A DNA stretch of 64,000 nt, taken from assembly GCF_038050405.1 (NCBI RefSeq), contig NZ_CP150901.1, positions 3,410,001 through 3,474,000 on the forward strand, written 5' to 3'. Position numbers and translations under genes: made by a program. This DNA comes from Paraburkholderia sp. IMGN_8 (GTDB taxonomy: Bacteria; Pseudomonadota; Gammaproteobacteria; Burkholderiales; Burkholderiaceae). This document shows positions 53,351 through 61,260 of the stretch, piece by piece (position 1 is the first letter of the stretch; every line of letters starts with the position of its first letter). Below the pieces are notes generated by a model that did no database searches, had not been told where the DNA came from, and saw nothing but the letters and a program-made list of their open reading frames with translations.

Positions 53351-54618
53351 TGTATAGACCGGGGACATAGCTGACAGGTGTGCGGGGACATGGTTGACAC
53401 TTCCGGGTATTAAAACGCCCGGTCCCGACCATGCCCTGGAACGCAAGAGACACCATGAGCCTCCGACAGGAATTTGTTCATCTGGCCAGTCAGGACACCC
53501 TGACGATCACCGAGTTGTGCCAGCGCTTCAACATCAGCCGGCAGACCGGCTACAAATGGCTTAAGCGTGGCGAGAACGCGCTGTCAGATCAATCACGGCG
53601 CCCAGCCACCAGCCCCTTGAAGACTCCCGCTGCCATGGAGCAGGAAGTGGTGCGGCTGCGCCAGGCCCATCCGCGCTGGGGCGGGCGCAAGATCAGTCGG
53701 CGCCTGCAGGATCTGGGCTTTGAGGCGGTGCCGCAGCCCAGCACCGTGACCGACATCCTGCACCGGCATAACCTGATCCTGCCGACCGATTCAGCAATGA
53801 GCGAACCGTGGAAGCGCTTTGAACACGAGCAGCCCAACGTACTCTGGCAGATGGATTTCAAGGGTCACTTCGATACCCTCCAGAAGCAGCGTTGCAGCCC
53901 CCTGACGGTGCTGGACGACCACTCGCGTTTCAGCATCCTGCTGCGTGCCTGCGGGCCGACGGACACCTCGACCGTGCAGGCGGGATTACGTGAGGCGTTT
54001 GGGCACTACGGCCTGCCGTTGCGCATCAACACCGATAACGGCTCGCCGTGGGGTTCGCCCAGCAGTCCGGGGCAGCTTACCGAGCTGGCCGTCTGGCTGA
54101 TCCGGCTGGGTATCCGTATCAGCTACAGCCGGCCGTATCACCCGCAGACCAATGGCAAGGATGAGCGGTTTCACCGTACGTTGAAGGCTGAAGTGCTGAA
54201 CGGACGAAGCTTCGCTACGCAGGAGCACGTGCAACAGGAACTGGACCGCTGGCGCACCGTGTATAACTGCGAACGTCCGCACGAGGCGATTGGCATGGAC
54301 ACGCCGGTCAGCCGTTACAAGCCCAGCCCCCGGGCGTATCCATCGATCCTGCAGGAGCCTGAATACGGCCCGGACGACGTGGTGCTACGAGTCAGGTCAG
54401 ATGGCCAGCTACGCTTTAAGGGACGGAAACTTAAGGTCTCGAACGCACTTTATGGACTGCCGGTTGCGGCACGCGCAAAGGTGGGCGAAGACGGCGTATT
54501 TGAATTCTGGTTTGCACATCACCGCATCCTCACCCTTGACCTGAGGAGCGAGAATCACTGACCATAAAGTGTCAACGATGTCTCCGCACGTTTGTCAATC
54601 ATGTCCCCGGTCTATACA
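53351..54618 (+). mobile_element. IS481-family insertion sequence
   Basis: A 1268-bp element bounded by inverted ends TGTATAGACCGGGGACAT and ATGTCCCCGGTCTATACA (18 bp perfect). It is flanked by a 6-bp direct repeat CGGCGG (53345-53350 and 54619-54624) as target duplication. Internal repeats of GGGGACAT and TGACACTT lie near the left end and reappear inverted at the right end. It carries one intact transposase gene and inserted at the centre of a small palindrome in the intergenic repeat, so it may be recent and active. Confidence 0.93.
53431..54561 (+). CDS. IS481-family transposase
   Basis: A 376-residue transposase. An N-terminal HTH (ITELCQRFNISRQTGYKWLK) is followed by a helical linker and an rve-type integrase core with the DDE triad in WQMDFKGHFDT, RINTDNGSPWGS and NGKDERFHRTLK. 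It is intact and full-length. The first ATG (MPWNARD) matches related elements; a second ATG 24 bases later is possible. It fills the IS bounded by perfect ends. Confidence 0.95.
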   Translation: MPWNARDTMSLRQEFVHLASQDTLTITELCQRFNISRQTGYKWLKRGENALSDQSRRPATSPLKTPAAMEQEVVRLRQAHPRWGGRKISRRLQDLGFEAVPQPSTVTDILHRHNLILPTDSAMSEPWKRFEHEQPNVLWQMDFKGHFDTLQKQRCSPLTVLDDHSRFSILLRACGPTDTSTVQAGLREAFGHYGLPLRINTDNGSPWGSPSSPGQLTELAVWLIRLGIRISYSRPYHPQTNGKDERFHRTLKAEVLNGRSFATQEHVQQELDRWRTVYNCERPHEAIGMDTPVSRYKPSPRAYPSILQEPEYGPDDVVLRVRSDGQLRFKGRKLKVSNALYGLPVAARAKVGEDGVFEFWFAHHRILTLDLRSENH

Positions 54619-54624
54619 CGGCGG

Positions 54625-54710
54625 CAAAGAAAGTAAGTGCCTGCCCCGCACAGGGGCGACGCTAATAAACCACTAACAAATCAAGGAAAGGCAACACCGT
54701 AGGCAAACAA
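54625..54710. repeat. Distal part of the inverted repeat beyond the IS
   Basis: Continues the intergenic repeat past the insertion. GCAAAGAAAGTAAG completes the palindrome broken by the IS, and the rest is an inverted copy of the 64-base direct repeat at 52533-52685. It shows that the IS split a pre-existing element. Confidence 0.8.
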
Positions 54711-54865
54711 AAACTTCGCCCCAGCGCCCCCACACGGGCGCCCCTTTCCATATTGCGCGAGCAAACCCACTTGCACTGCAGAAATAGGCGCGTAAAACTA
54801 GACCGGCGATTCCGCGCGAACACCAGATATGCCCGCGCATGCCGCGTACGAGCAAGGAGGGACCG

Positions 54866-55237
54866 ATGGCAAGCAACGAATACACGCTGTCACATCAGGA
54901 CATAGTGAAGGCGGTAATCATTCATCAGGGCATTCATGAAGGCTTCTGGACACTGAACATCAATTTCAATGTCGCCGCCGCGCACGGTCCACAAATGGCG
55001 GACCCTTGTCTCTCGGTAACGATCAAGGGCATCGGCATCATGCGCGCATCCGCCACCGATCCGCTCGCAATCGACGCCGCATTGATCAATCCATCCATGC
55101 CGCCGTCCGACGAGCAGGCCGTGCAAATAACGGCTGCCGTCACCGGCACACACGACAGCAGCATGCAATTCTGCCGGGACGTCTATCGCAATGTCGTCGT
55201 ACAAAGCGCGGCCAAAACGCCCACGCAAACAACCTGA
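54866..55237 (+). CDS. Hypothetical protein
   Basis: A 123-residue soluble protein with an excellent AAGGAGGG ribosome site. It begins MASNEYTLSHQDIVKAVIIH and contains GFWTLNINFNVAAAHGP, which suggests a beta-rich fold. I do not recognise a family. It follows the IS and intergenic repeat and has no operon partner. Its conserved-looking start signals argue that it is real. Confidence 0.7.
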   Translation: MASNEYTLSHQDIVKAVIIHQGIHEGFWTLNINFNVAAAHGPQMADPCLSVTIKGIGIMRASATDPLAIDAALINPSMPPSDEQAVQITAAVTGTHDSSMQFCRDVYRNVVVQSAAKTPTQTT

Positions 55238-55292
55238 GCGTCCTCCGAATGCAGCCGGCGGGCCACGTAAGTAGCTAACGCAGGTCACTCAA

Positions 55293-55559
55293 TCAGCGAA
55301 CCGCCGCCGTCCACGCACCCATGCCGACCAGCAAGCGGCCCATCAAACGATTGACCGCAAGCAGCCGTTTCGGCCGTTGCAGCACCGCGCGCAACCGGCG
55401 CGAAAACACCGCCGTCGACGCCACGCCCAACGCGAACACCAGCGCAAATGTGCTCGCCAGCAGCAGATATTGCTGATTCGCGGACCAGTGCGAATCGTAC
55501 GAAGGCGCACTGATGAACTGCGGGAAAAACGATGAAAAAAACAGCAGTTGCTTTGCCAA
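55293..55559 (-). pseudogene. LysE/RhtB exporter, 5'-truncated remnant
   Basis: The frame encodes only the C-terminal ~88 residues of a LysE-family amino-acid exporter: KQLLFFSSFFPQFIS, YLLLASTFALVFALGVAS and RLMGRLLVGMGAWTAAVR. The N-terminal ~115 residues are absent upstream, where the frame meets a stop near 55630. No other frame supplies the missing part, so this is a deletion rather than a frameshift. The divergent Lrp-type gene is the usual regulator of such exporters. Confidence 0.75.
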
Positions 55560-55922
55560 TGCGCGCGGCCGCTGCGAGCGAATGTCGATAAAGACGGTGT
55601 GCGGACGGTCGTGCCGGCAAGCATTCGGTCAGGAAAATGCGTCCATGCCCGGCGAGCGCGCCTTCCGGCGCGGGTTACGCCGGAAATCGCCCGCGGGCCG
55701 CCTTCCTGTAAAGGCAGCGAGACACCGGATGGCAGCTTGTAGCCGCGCAAGGCCGCGGGCTCGACACCGGCGGCCCGGACGGTTGTCCCGGGCATGAAAG
55801 CACCCTCAAAATATACCCAGTCCCATGCTGGATAGGCTTCTTAAAGCAATAGACCGGAAGGTCGATTGCAGGACGATCTTCTTTTAGAATGGCATTTCTA
55901 CGAACATCCTTCCGTAAATGCA

Positions 55923-56396
55923 ATGGCCACCCGAAATCGTCCACTGGACAACCAGGATCGGAAGATCATGCGCGAATTGCAGAAAAACGCGCGCCTGAGC
56001 AACGCCGAACTTGCCGAGCTGGTCGGCATGTCGACCACCGCATGCTGGAACCGCACGCGTCAATTGGAAACCGAGGGGTACATTCGCGGCTATGTCGCGC
56101 TGCTCGATCAGCAGAAGCTCGGTTTCGCGGACGTGGTGCTGCTCGAAGTCACGCTCGACCGTCACGATGACGACGCCCTCGCCCGCTTCGGCGCCGAACT
56201 GGCGACACTGACCGAAGTGCTGGAGGCCTATCTCGTGTCGGGCGACTACGACTATCTGGTCAAGGTGGCCGTCGACGGCACCGCCGGCTACGAGCGGTTT
56301 TTGCGGGAGAAGCTCTACAAGATCGCCGGCATCCGCCACAGCCGCTCGATGTTCGCGCTGCGATGTATGAAGAGCATCCCGTCCGTGCAGGTGTGA
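55923..56396 (+). CDS. Lrp/AsnC-family transcriptional regulator
   Basis: A 157-residue regulator. The N-terminal HTH (LDNQDRKIMRELQKNARLSN, then AELAELVGMS) is followed by a C-terminal RAM domain (VLEAYLVSGDYDYLVKV) for amino-acid binding and oligomerisation. It is divergent from the LysE remnant, which was probably its target, and may now have lost that local role. The start at 55923 gives the normal family length; the longer frame upstream lacks support. Confidence 0.92.
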   Translation: MATRNRPLDNQDRKIMRELQKNARLSNAELAELVGMSTTACWNRTRQLETEGYIRGYVALLDQQKLGFADVVLLEVTLDRHDDDALARFGAELATLTEVLEAYLVSGDYDYLVKVAVDGTAGYERFLREKLYKIAGIRHSRSMFALRCMKSIPSVQV

Positions 56397-56468
56397 CACA
56401 TCCCGCCGCTGCGCTGACTCAGGCGCCGCGCAACCGCCTCTGGCAAGCGGCCGGCACTGCACCTTCGT

Positions 56469-56487
56469 CTAAATGAGAATCATTTGC
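56469..56487 (+). promoter_or_regulatory. Candidate Fur box upstream of the nitroreductase gene
   Basis: CTAAATGAGAATCATTTGC matches 13 of 19 bases of the Fur consensus, including the uninterrupted AATCATT core. It lies 55 bases before the nitroreductase start in an otherwise GC-rich region. It suggests iron repression of the following three genes. Confidence 0.7.
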
Positions 56488-56541
56488 ATTAAATAATGAA
56501 TTCGATCATCATGGAGCCCGTGCTATCCGCCGGACGAAATA

Positions 56542-57201
56542 ATGATCACGCCAGACGCCTGTTGTCCCGAATCCGAAACTGAAGTTGCCACGCCGCCTGA
56601 GACAACCATCGCACCGGACGCGAAAGCGGTGCTTGAGGTGCTGCTGTCGCGCCAGTCTCACTGGCCGCTCGTCGAGCCGGGTCCGGCCGACGCCGAGCTC
56701 GATCTGATCTTCGACACCGCATTGCGTGCGCCCGACCACGGAAATTTGCGGCCGTGGCGCTTCGTCACGATTCGCGGCGACGCGCGCGGCCAGCTCGGCG
56801 ACGTGCTCGTCGACCTCGCCTGCGCCCGCTCGCCCGGCGAGCCGCGCTCAGCGCATGCGCATCGGCGGCAAAAGGCCTACGCGGCGCCGCTGGTGATCGC
56901 GCTCGGCGTGGCGCTCTCGGCTCATCCGACGGTGCCCGAGAGCGAGCAACTGCTGGCGCTCGGCGCGGCCACGATGAACATGCTGAACGCGATCCATGCG
57001 CTCGGTTACGGCGGCTTCTGGTCCACGGGAGCGGACAGCTACGAAACGCGTCTGCACGACGCACTGGGCTTTGCGCCGAACGAGCGGCTGCTCGGCTTCC
57101 TCTTTGTCGGCACGCCGAAAACACCCGAGCAAAAAACGGCGCGTCCGCCACGCAACGAGCACGTGCGCGAATGGCGCCCGCTTCAGCCGGCACGAACCTG
57201 A
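56542..57201 (+). CDS. Nitroreductase-family flavoprotein (YdjA-like)
   Basis: A 219-residue FMN-dependent oxidoreductase of the nitroreductase superfamily. It shows the FMN-binding RQSHWPL (usually RRS), APDHGNLRPWRFVTI and GYGGFWSTG segments near NMLNAIHALG. The compact size fits the YdjA/TdsD group. A Fur box lies upstream, so it is probably expressed under iron starvation, perhaps reducing an iron chelate or acting in siderophore metabolism; this is inference. Confidence 0.85.
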   Translation: MITPDACCPESETEVATPPETTIAPDAKAVLEVLLSRQSHWPLVEPGPADAELDLIFDTALRAPDHGNLRPWRFVTIRGDARGQLGDVLVDLACARSPGEPRSAHAHRRQKAYAAPLVIALGVALSAHPTVPESEQLLALGAATMNMLNAIHALGYGGFWSTGADSYETRLHDALGFAPNERLLGFLFVGTPKTPEQKTARPPRNEHVREWRPLQPART

Positions 57202-57320
57202 CGCAAGCAAGCGTTGCGTCATCGCCTATCCGTCGCATGCGAACAGCGCTGGCCTGCGACGCGGCACTCATCCAATCAGGCCGGCGCGACTCATTGGACC
57301 GTGTCCATTCAAGAGCATCG

Positions 57321-57800
57321 ATGAACTTCCGCTCTCAATACAGCAGCCGTCCCGAACTGATCGACGATCATCCCATCGACACTACCGACGCCCCCGACCG
57401 CACGGTCCTGAGCGCCGTGCGTACGTGGCTGCGCCCGGCTTGCGAGACGGTGCGCAGCGGCGTGAACTGGCGCGACATCCTGACCGGCGTGGGCTTGCGG
57501 CAAGAGGGCATTGAACACTTCGATCTGCTGATGCGTTCGCTGATGCACGTCTCCTATCGTCCGCTCGACATGCGCTGCCGCTGCGCCAGCGATCTAGGCA
57601 AAGACGAAGCCGTGATTCTGCAAACCATCGCGCTGCTGCAAAAGACCCATAGCGGCGCCGCGTTGTGCATGCTGACCGAATGGCTGCCCGCGCCGGCCGT
57701 TAGCGGGGTGTTGAAGCTGATCCGCTGGTTCGCCATCGATCTGCTCGACGCCGGTCTCGAACTCAACGTGCAAGCGCGCTGCGTCACGTATATGCATTGA
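57321..57800 (+). CDS. Hypothetical protein in the Fur-box group
   Basis: A 159-residue cytosolic protein (MNFRSQYSSRPELIDDH) with no signal peptide or membrane helix. Cysteines occur in RCRCASD, ALCMLTEW and QARCVTYMH. I do not recognise the family. It lies 119 bases after the nitroreductase and 12 bases before the PPTase-like gene, so it is probably co-transcribed with the latter. The longer frame upstream is a shadow of the nitroreductase gene. Confidence 0.65.
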   Translation: MNFRSQYSSRPELIDDHPIDTTDAPDRTVLSAVRTWLRPACETVRSGVNWRDILTGVGLRQEGIEHFDLLMRSLMHVSYRPLDMRCRCASDLGKDEAVILQTIALLQKTHSGAALCMLTEWLPAPAVSGVLKLIRWFAIDLLDAGLELNVQARCVTYMH

Positions 57801-57812
57801 GGACCCAAGCCC

Positions 57813-58643
57813 ATGCCATTGGAATTGGAGCTGGAATTGGCGTCCCCCGCATCGCCGCGCGTGCACGACAACATCGGCTCGCGCGCTGTGCTCGCCGCTC
57901 AGTCTGATCGAGCGGCTCACGCTATCGTCAGTGCGGCCGCGCCCGAATTCGTCACGCACCCGCTGACGCGCCACTATCCGCGGACCGTCGCCGTGCCGCG
58001 CGCGGGCGAGCTGCATCTGTGGCAGTTCCGTTGTGAATGGCTGCCGGTACCGGTGCAGGAAGGCGATAGCTGGCTATCGAAGACAGAACGCGAGCGCGCC
58101 CGGCTGCATCCGAACGCCGCGTTGCGCAAACGCTTCATCAGCGCGCGCGTGGTGGTGCGCTGGATCGTTGCGAATCTGTTCGACTGCGCACCGCGCGCCG
58201 TCGATTTGCAGGACGACGGCAACGAAAAGCTGCGCGCGCGTCATCCTCACGACGGCCGCGGCATCACCATCGAGATCGCCTACGGCGGCATCTGGATCGT
58301 GATCGGCATTGCGTCGGCGACGCTGGGTCTGGGCGTCGCTGTGCCCTCGCCAGGCACAGCGCCCGACGAGACGCCGGACGGTGCACGACGACGTGCGCGC
58401 TATAGCAGCCTGTGCAACGCGTTGCGCTATGCGCCTGTCGATATCGATCTGGATCTGGTGTTGAACGATGCCGCATCGTGCGCATTCGATCTGGCGGAGC
58501 ACGGTCGCTGGCATGTGCTCGATCTGCCGATGGCGGGCAAGATTCGCGCGGCGGTTGCGCTCGCGCAGCCGGTCACGCAAGTGCAGGCGTTTGGCTGGCC
58601 GAAGGCTCTAGCATTTGGCACAGGCACAGGCACAGGCGCGTAG
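57813..58643 (+). CDS. PPTase-like protein with degenerate active site
   Basis: A 276-residue protein whose middle part follows the 4'-phosphopantetheinyl transferase plan: LSKTERERARLHPNAALRKR, FISARVVVRWIVANLF and VDLQDDGNEKLRARHP. But the expected SHS-type and GVDxE metal motifs are replaced (ITIEIAYGG and LGLGVAVPS), and no WxxKEA motif is visible. It is probably catalytically dead or repurposed. The end is a short GTG-repeat tail. A TGAGG site precedes the ATG. An intact PPTase lies convergent 21 bases away. Confidence 0.65.
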   Translation: MPLELELELASPASPRVHDNIGSRAVLAAQSDRAAHAIVSAAAPEFVTHPLTRHYPRTVAVPRAGELHLWQFRCEWLPVPVQEGDSWLSKTERERARLHPNAALRKRFISARVVVRWIVANLFDCAPRAVDLQDDGNEKLRARHPHDGRGITIEIAYGGIWIVIGIASATLGLGVAVPSPGTAPDETPDGARRRARYSSLCNALRYAPVDIDLDLVLNDAASCAFDLAEHGRWHVLDLPMAGKIRAAVALAQPVTQVQAFGWPKALAFGTGTGTGA

Positions 58644-58664
58644 ATGCGCTGGGGCCGCGCTGGT

Positions 58665-59366
58665 TTATTGCGCGACGAATGCTGAGACCGACCACGCCAC
58701 ACATGCGGCATAAGCTTCCGGCGCCCCGATCCAGCGCGCTGCAATATCGCGCATGTCGTCCGGGATGTGATTGCGCAGCGTCACCTGTGCGCTGTCGCGC
58801 GGCAGCACCGTCAGATGCTGCAAACCGCGTGCGATGCCTGCACCGGTTGTTTTAACGAGCGCTTCTTTAGCGACCCAGGCGTCGTAAAACGCGGCGATTT
58901 GCTGCGCAGCGTCCAGGTGCTCGATCCACGCCGCTTCGCTTTCATCGAGCGTCAACGACGCGATCGTGCGCCAATCGAATGTGTCGCTGTGCTGTTCGAT
59001 ATCGACGCCGACACGCCGGCAAGGCGACATCGCGATAAGTCCATGCGCACCCGCATGCGACACGTTGAAATCGAACGCGTCGGAATCGGCGATATGGGGA
59101 CGGCGGTTTGCATCGAGCGTGAAGCGGACGGCGTGCGCCGCGACGCCAAGTTGCTGCGCGAGTTGCGCACGCAGCACCACGCGCACCGTCGCGAAACGAA
59201 GCGCGTCCTCGTGACGGCGAAAAGCTCGGGCTCTGGCGCGCTCGTCATCGCTAAGCGGCGCGAAAGCGGCGTCGTCCAGTGACGCATTGAAAGCGAAATC
59301 GACCCGCCACAACGAAACGTCGGACGGGCCTTCATGCGGTAAGAGAACAGGGTCGACGAAATGCAT
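58665..59366 (-). CDS. 4'-phosphopantetheinyl transferase, Sfp type
   Basis: A 233-residue enzyme that activates carrier proteins with phosphopantetheine from CoA. It has LSDDERARARAFRRHEDALR, FNVSHAGAHGL, RVGVDIEQHSD (Mg-binding Asp and Glu) and WVAKEALVKTTGAG, all intact. Length is typical of Sfp-type enzymes serving siderophore or polyketide synthases. No synthase is in the window. It faces the degenerate PPTase-like gene. Confidence 0.92.
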   Translation of the reverse strand: MHFVDPVLLPHEGPSDVSLWRVDFAFNASLDDAAFAPLSDDERARARAFRRHEDALRFATVRVVLRAQLAQQLGVAAHAVRFTLDANRRPHIADSDAFDFNVSHAGAHGLIAMSPCRRVGVDIEQHSDTFDWRTIASLTLDESEAAWIEHLDAAQQIAAFYDAWVAKEALVKTTGAGIARGLQHLTVLPRDSAQVTLRNHIPDDMRDIAARWIGAPEAYAACVAWSVSAFVAQ

Positions 59367-59448
59367 CGCAGAATTCAGGCGTCACACGCGAGGTCGCAAG
59401 ACAATAGCGCGACTTTACCCGATATGACGTCCAAACCCGTTCGATCTT

Positions 59449-60777
59449 TCAGACACCCCTGGTTTCTTTAGGCACGCCAAGCAGTAAAGCGACACCGCTG
59501 ACGAACAGCAGCGCGGTCAGCAGATACAACGCGTTGTCCATGCTGCCGGTGTGCGTCTTGATCTGACCGATCACCCACGGACTGACAATCCCGCTCGTGA
59601 TACCGATGCTGCTGATCAGTGCAATCCCGGCCGCCGCCGCCGTACCCGACAGATAGCCCGACGGCACGGTCCAGAAAATCGGCAGCGCCGCGAAGATCAG
59701 CACGGCGGCCAGCGACAGAATCGCGAGCATGGCCGGGAAGCTGCTCAGATGCAGCGTCAAGAGCGAAAGCGCGATGCCGCCACCCATCGTGCAAACCGCA
59801 AAATGCCGGCGGCGTTCGCCGCGACGATCCGAGTGGCGCGCAATCAGAATCAGACCCACCGCGCCGACGGCGTTCGGAATCACCGTATAAAGACTGATCG
59901 CCAGCACGTCGTGAATGCCGAAGTCGCGAATCATCAGCGGCATCCAGAAGTTCAGCGTCAGCGACGCGCAGGTCAGCGAGAAATAGATGAACGCGAACAG
60001 ATAGACCCGGGGATTGCGCAGTGCCTGCATGAAAGCACGCGACGAATGCGCGTCCGTTGATGGACGGCGGTCTCCATCGCGTTGCGCGATCAGTTGCGCT
60101 TTCTCGGCAGCGTTGAGCCACTTTGCATGCTGCGGCCCGTCGACCAGATAAAACGCGGCGAGCAGACCCAGCACGATGGCCGGTGCGCCTTCGATCACGA
60201 ACATCCACTGCCAGCCGAATAGCCCCATCACGCCGCCCATGTCGCGCATGATCCAGCCGGACACCAGACCACCGAGCACACCCGCCACCGCGACGCCCGC
60301 GAAGAAAATCGACAGCACCGCCGCGCGCCGCCGCGCCGGAAACCAGTAGGTCAAATACAGCACGATGCCGGGAAAGAAACCCGCTTCGAACACGCCGAGC
60401 ATGAAGCGCAGCAGGTAGAAGTGCGTGGGCTTCGACACCAGCATCATGCCGACCGACGCAATGCCCCACAGCAGCATGATCCGCGTAAAGGTACGGCGTG
60501 CGCCGAAGCGCGCGAGCAACAGATTGCTCGGCACTTCGCACAGCACGTAGCCGATGTAGAAAACCGCTGCGCCGAGACCGTACATTGCGTCGCTGAAACC
60601 GAGGTCGTGCTTCATCTGTAACTGCGCGAAGCCGATATTGATGCGGTCGAGAAACGACACCACGTAGCACAGGAACAGAAACGGAATGATCCGCAGCGAG
60701 ACCTTGCGATACAGCACGTCGTCTTGCACAACGGCAGATGCGCCCGGCTCGAGCGCGGGGACGAAAGATTGGCTCAT
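59449..60777 (-). CDS. MFS transporter, anion:cation symporter (tartrate/phthalate-type) family
   Basis: A 442-residue, 12-helix transporter. Family motifs are FLDRINIGFAQLQMKHDLGFS, CEVPSNLLLARFGARR and ISSIGITSGIVSPWVIGQIK. ACS-family members import organic anions such as tartrate, galactarate or phthalate. It is the last gene of the leftward operon with the FAD monooxygenase, so it may import that enzyme's aromatic substrate. The ATG at 60777 has a GGAGA site. Confidence 0.9.
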   Translation of the reverse strand: MSQSFVPALEPGASAVVQDDVLYRKVSLRIIPFLFLCYVVSFLDRINIGFAQLQMKHDLGFSDAMYGLGAAVFYIGYVLCEVPSNLLLARFGARRTFTRIMLLWGIASVGMMLVSKPTHFYLLRFMLGVFEAGFFPGIVLYLTYWFPARRRAAVLSIFFAGVAVAGVLGGLVSGWIMRDMGGVMGLFGWQWMFVIEGAPAIVLGLLAAFYLVDGPQHAKWLNAAEKAQLIAQRDGDRRPSTDAHSSRAFMQALRNPRVYLFAFIYFSLTCASLTLNFWMPLMIRDFGIHDVLAISLYTVIPNAVGAVGLILIARHSDRRGERRRHFAVCTMGGGIALSLLTLHLSSFPAMLAILSLAAVLIFAALPIFWTVPSGYLSGTAAAAGIALISSIGITSGIVSPWVIGQIKTHTGSMDNALYLLTALLFVSGVALLLGVPKETRGV

Positions 60778-60959
60778 CGGTCTTCTCCAAACGTGAGGGT
60801 CCAACGGACCCGATGGGTCCGGCGTCTGATGCGCCGCGTTTTTTGTTTTCTACTGGAACGGTATGCGGCGGTGTTGGTGCGCCGCGTACCGTGGGGGATT
60901 GCACGTGACGCGAACCGCCACGTGCGTTACTGCGTTTGCTTGTTGCCGGTGTCGCCGGC

Positions 60960-61196
60960 TCAGGCGGCCAGCGGGTGTGCCGCGCCGCCGCGAACCGGGG
61001 TGTCGGCCGCGCCTTCACGGGCGTACCGGATTGCTTCGAGCAACGTCGCGTGATCGCCGATATGGTTGGCGAGCAGCAGAATCAGTTGCGCATTGGCCGA
61101 CTGGCTTTGCGCTTCGTCCAGATCGCGATGCATGTCAATCAGCGCCTCGTAGAAATCGTCTGGGCGGGCGAGATTGGGTTGCGTGTTCAATGTCAT
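60960..61196 (-). CDS. DUF2783 small protein
   Basis: A 78-residue protein, MTLNTQPNLARPDDFYEAL, with LIDMHRDLDEAQSQSANAQL and LLLANHIGDHATLLEAI: the DUF2783 family, small helical proteins often encoded next to FAD-dependent aromatic hydroxylases. Function is unknown. An AGGAGAC site precedes it. It lies 64 bases after the monooxygenase gene. Confidence 0.85.
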   Translation of the reverse strand: MTLNTQPNLARPDDFYEALIDMHRDLDEAQSQSANAQLILLLANHIGDHATLLEAIRYAREGAADTPVRGGAAHPLAA

Positions 61197-61260
61197 GACT
61201 GTCTCCTGCTATTTTTTTGCTGATGCGCTGGCTGTGCCCTACGTGCGACTGACCGCACGT

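Noticed and set aside
54866..55237. Possible further leader peptide in the small gene after the IS
   Set aside because: It has a strong ribosome site but no double-glycine leader and no match to the shared 26-residue pattern.
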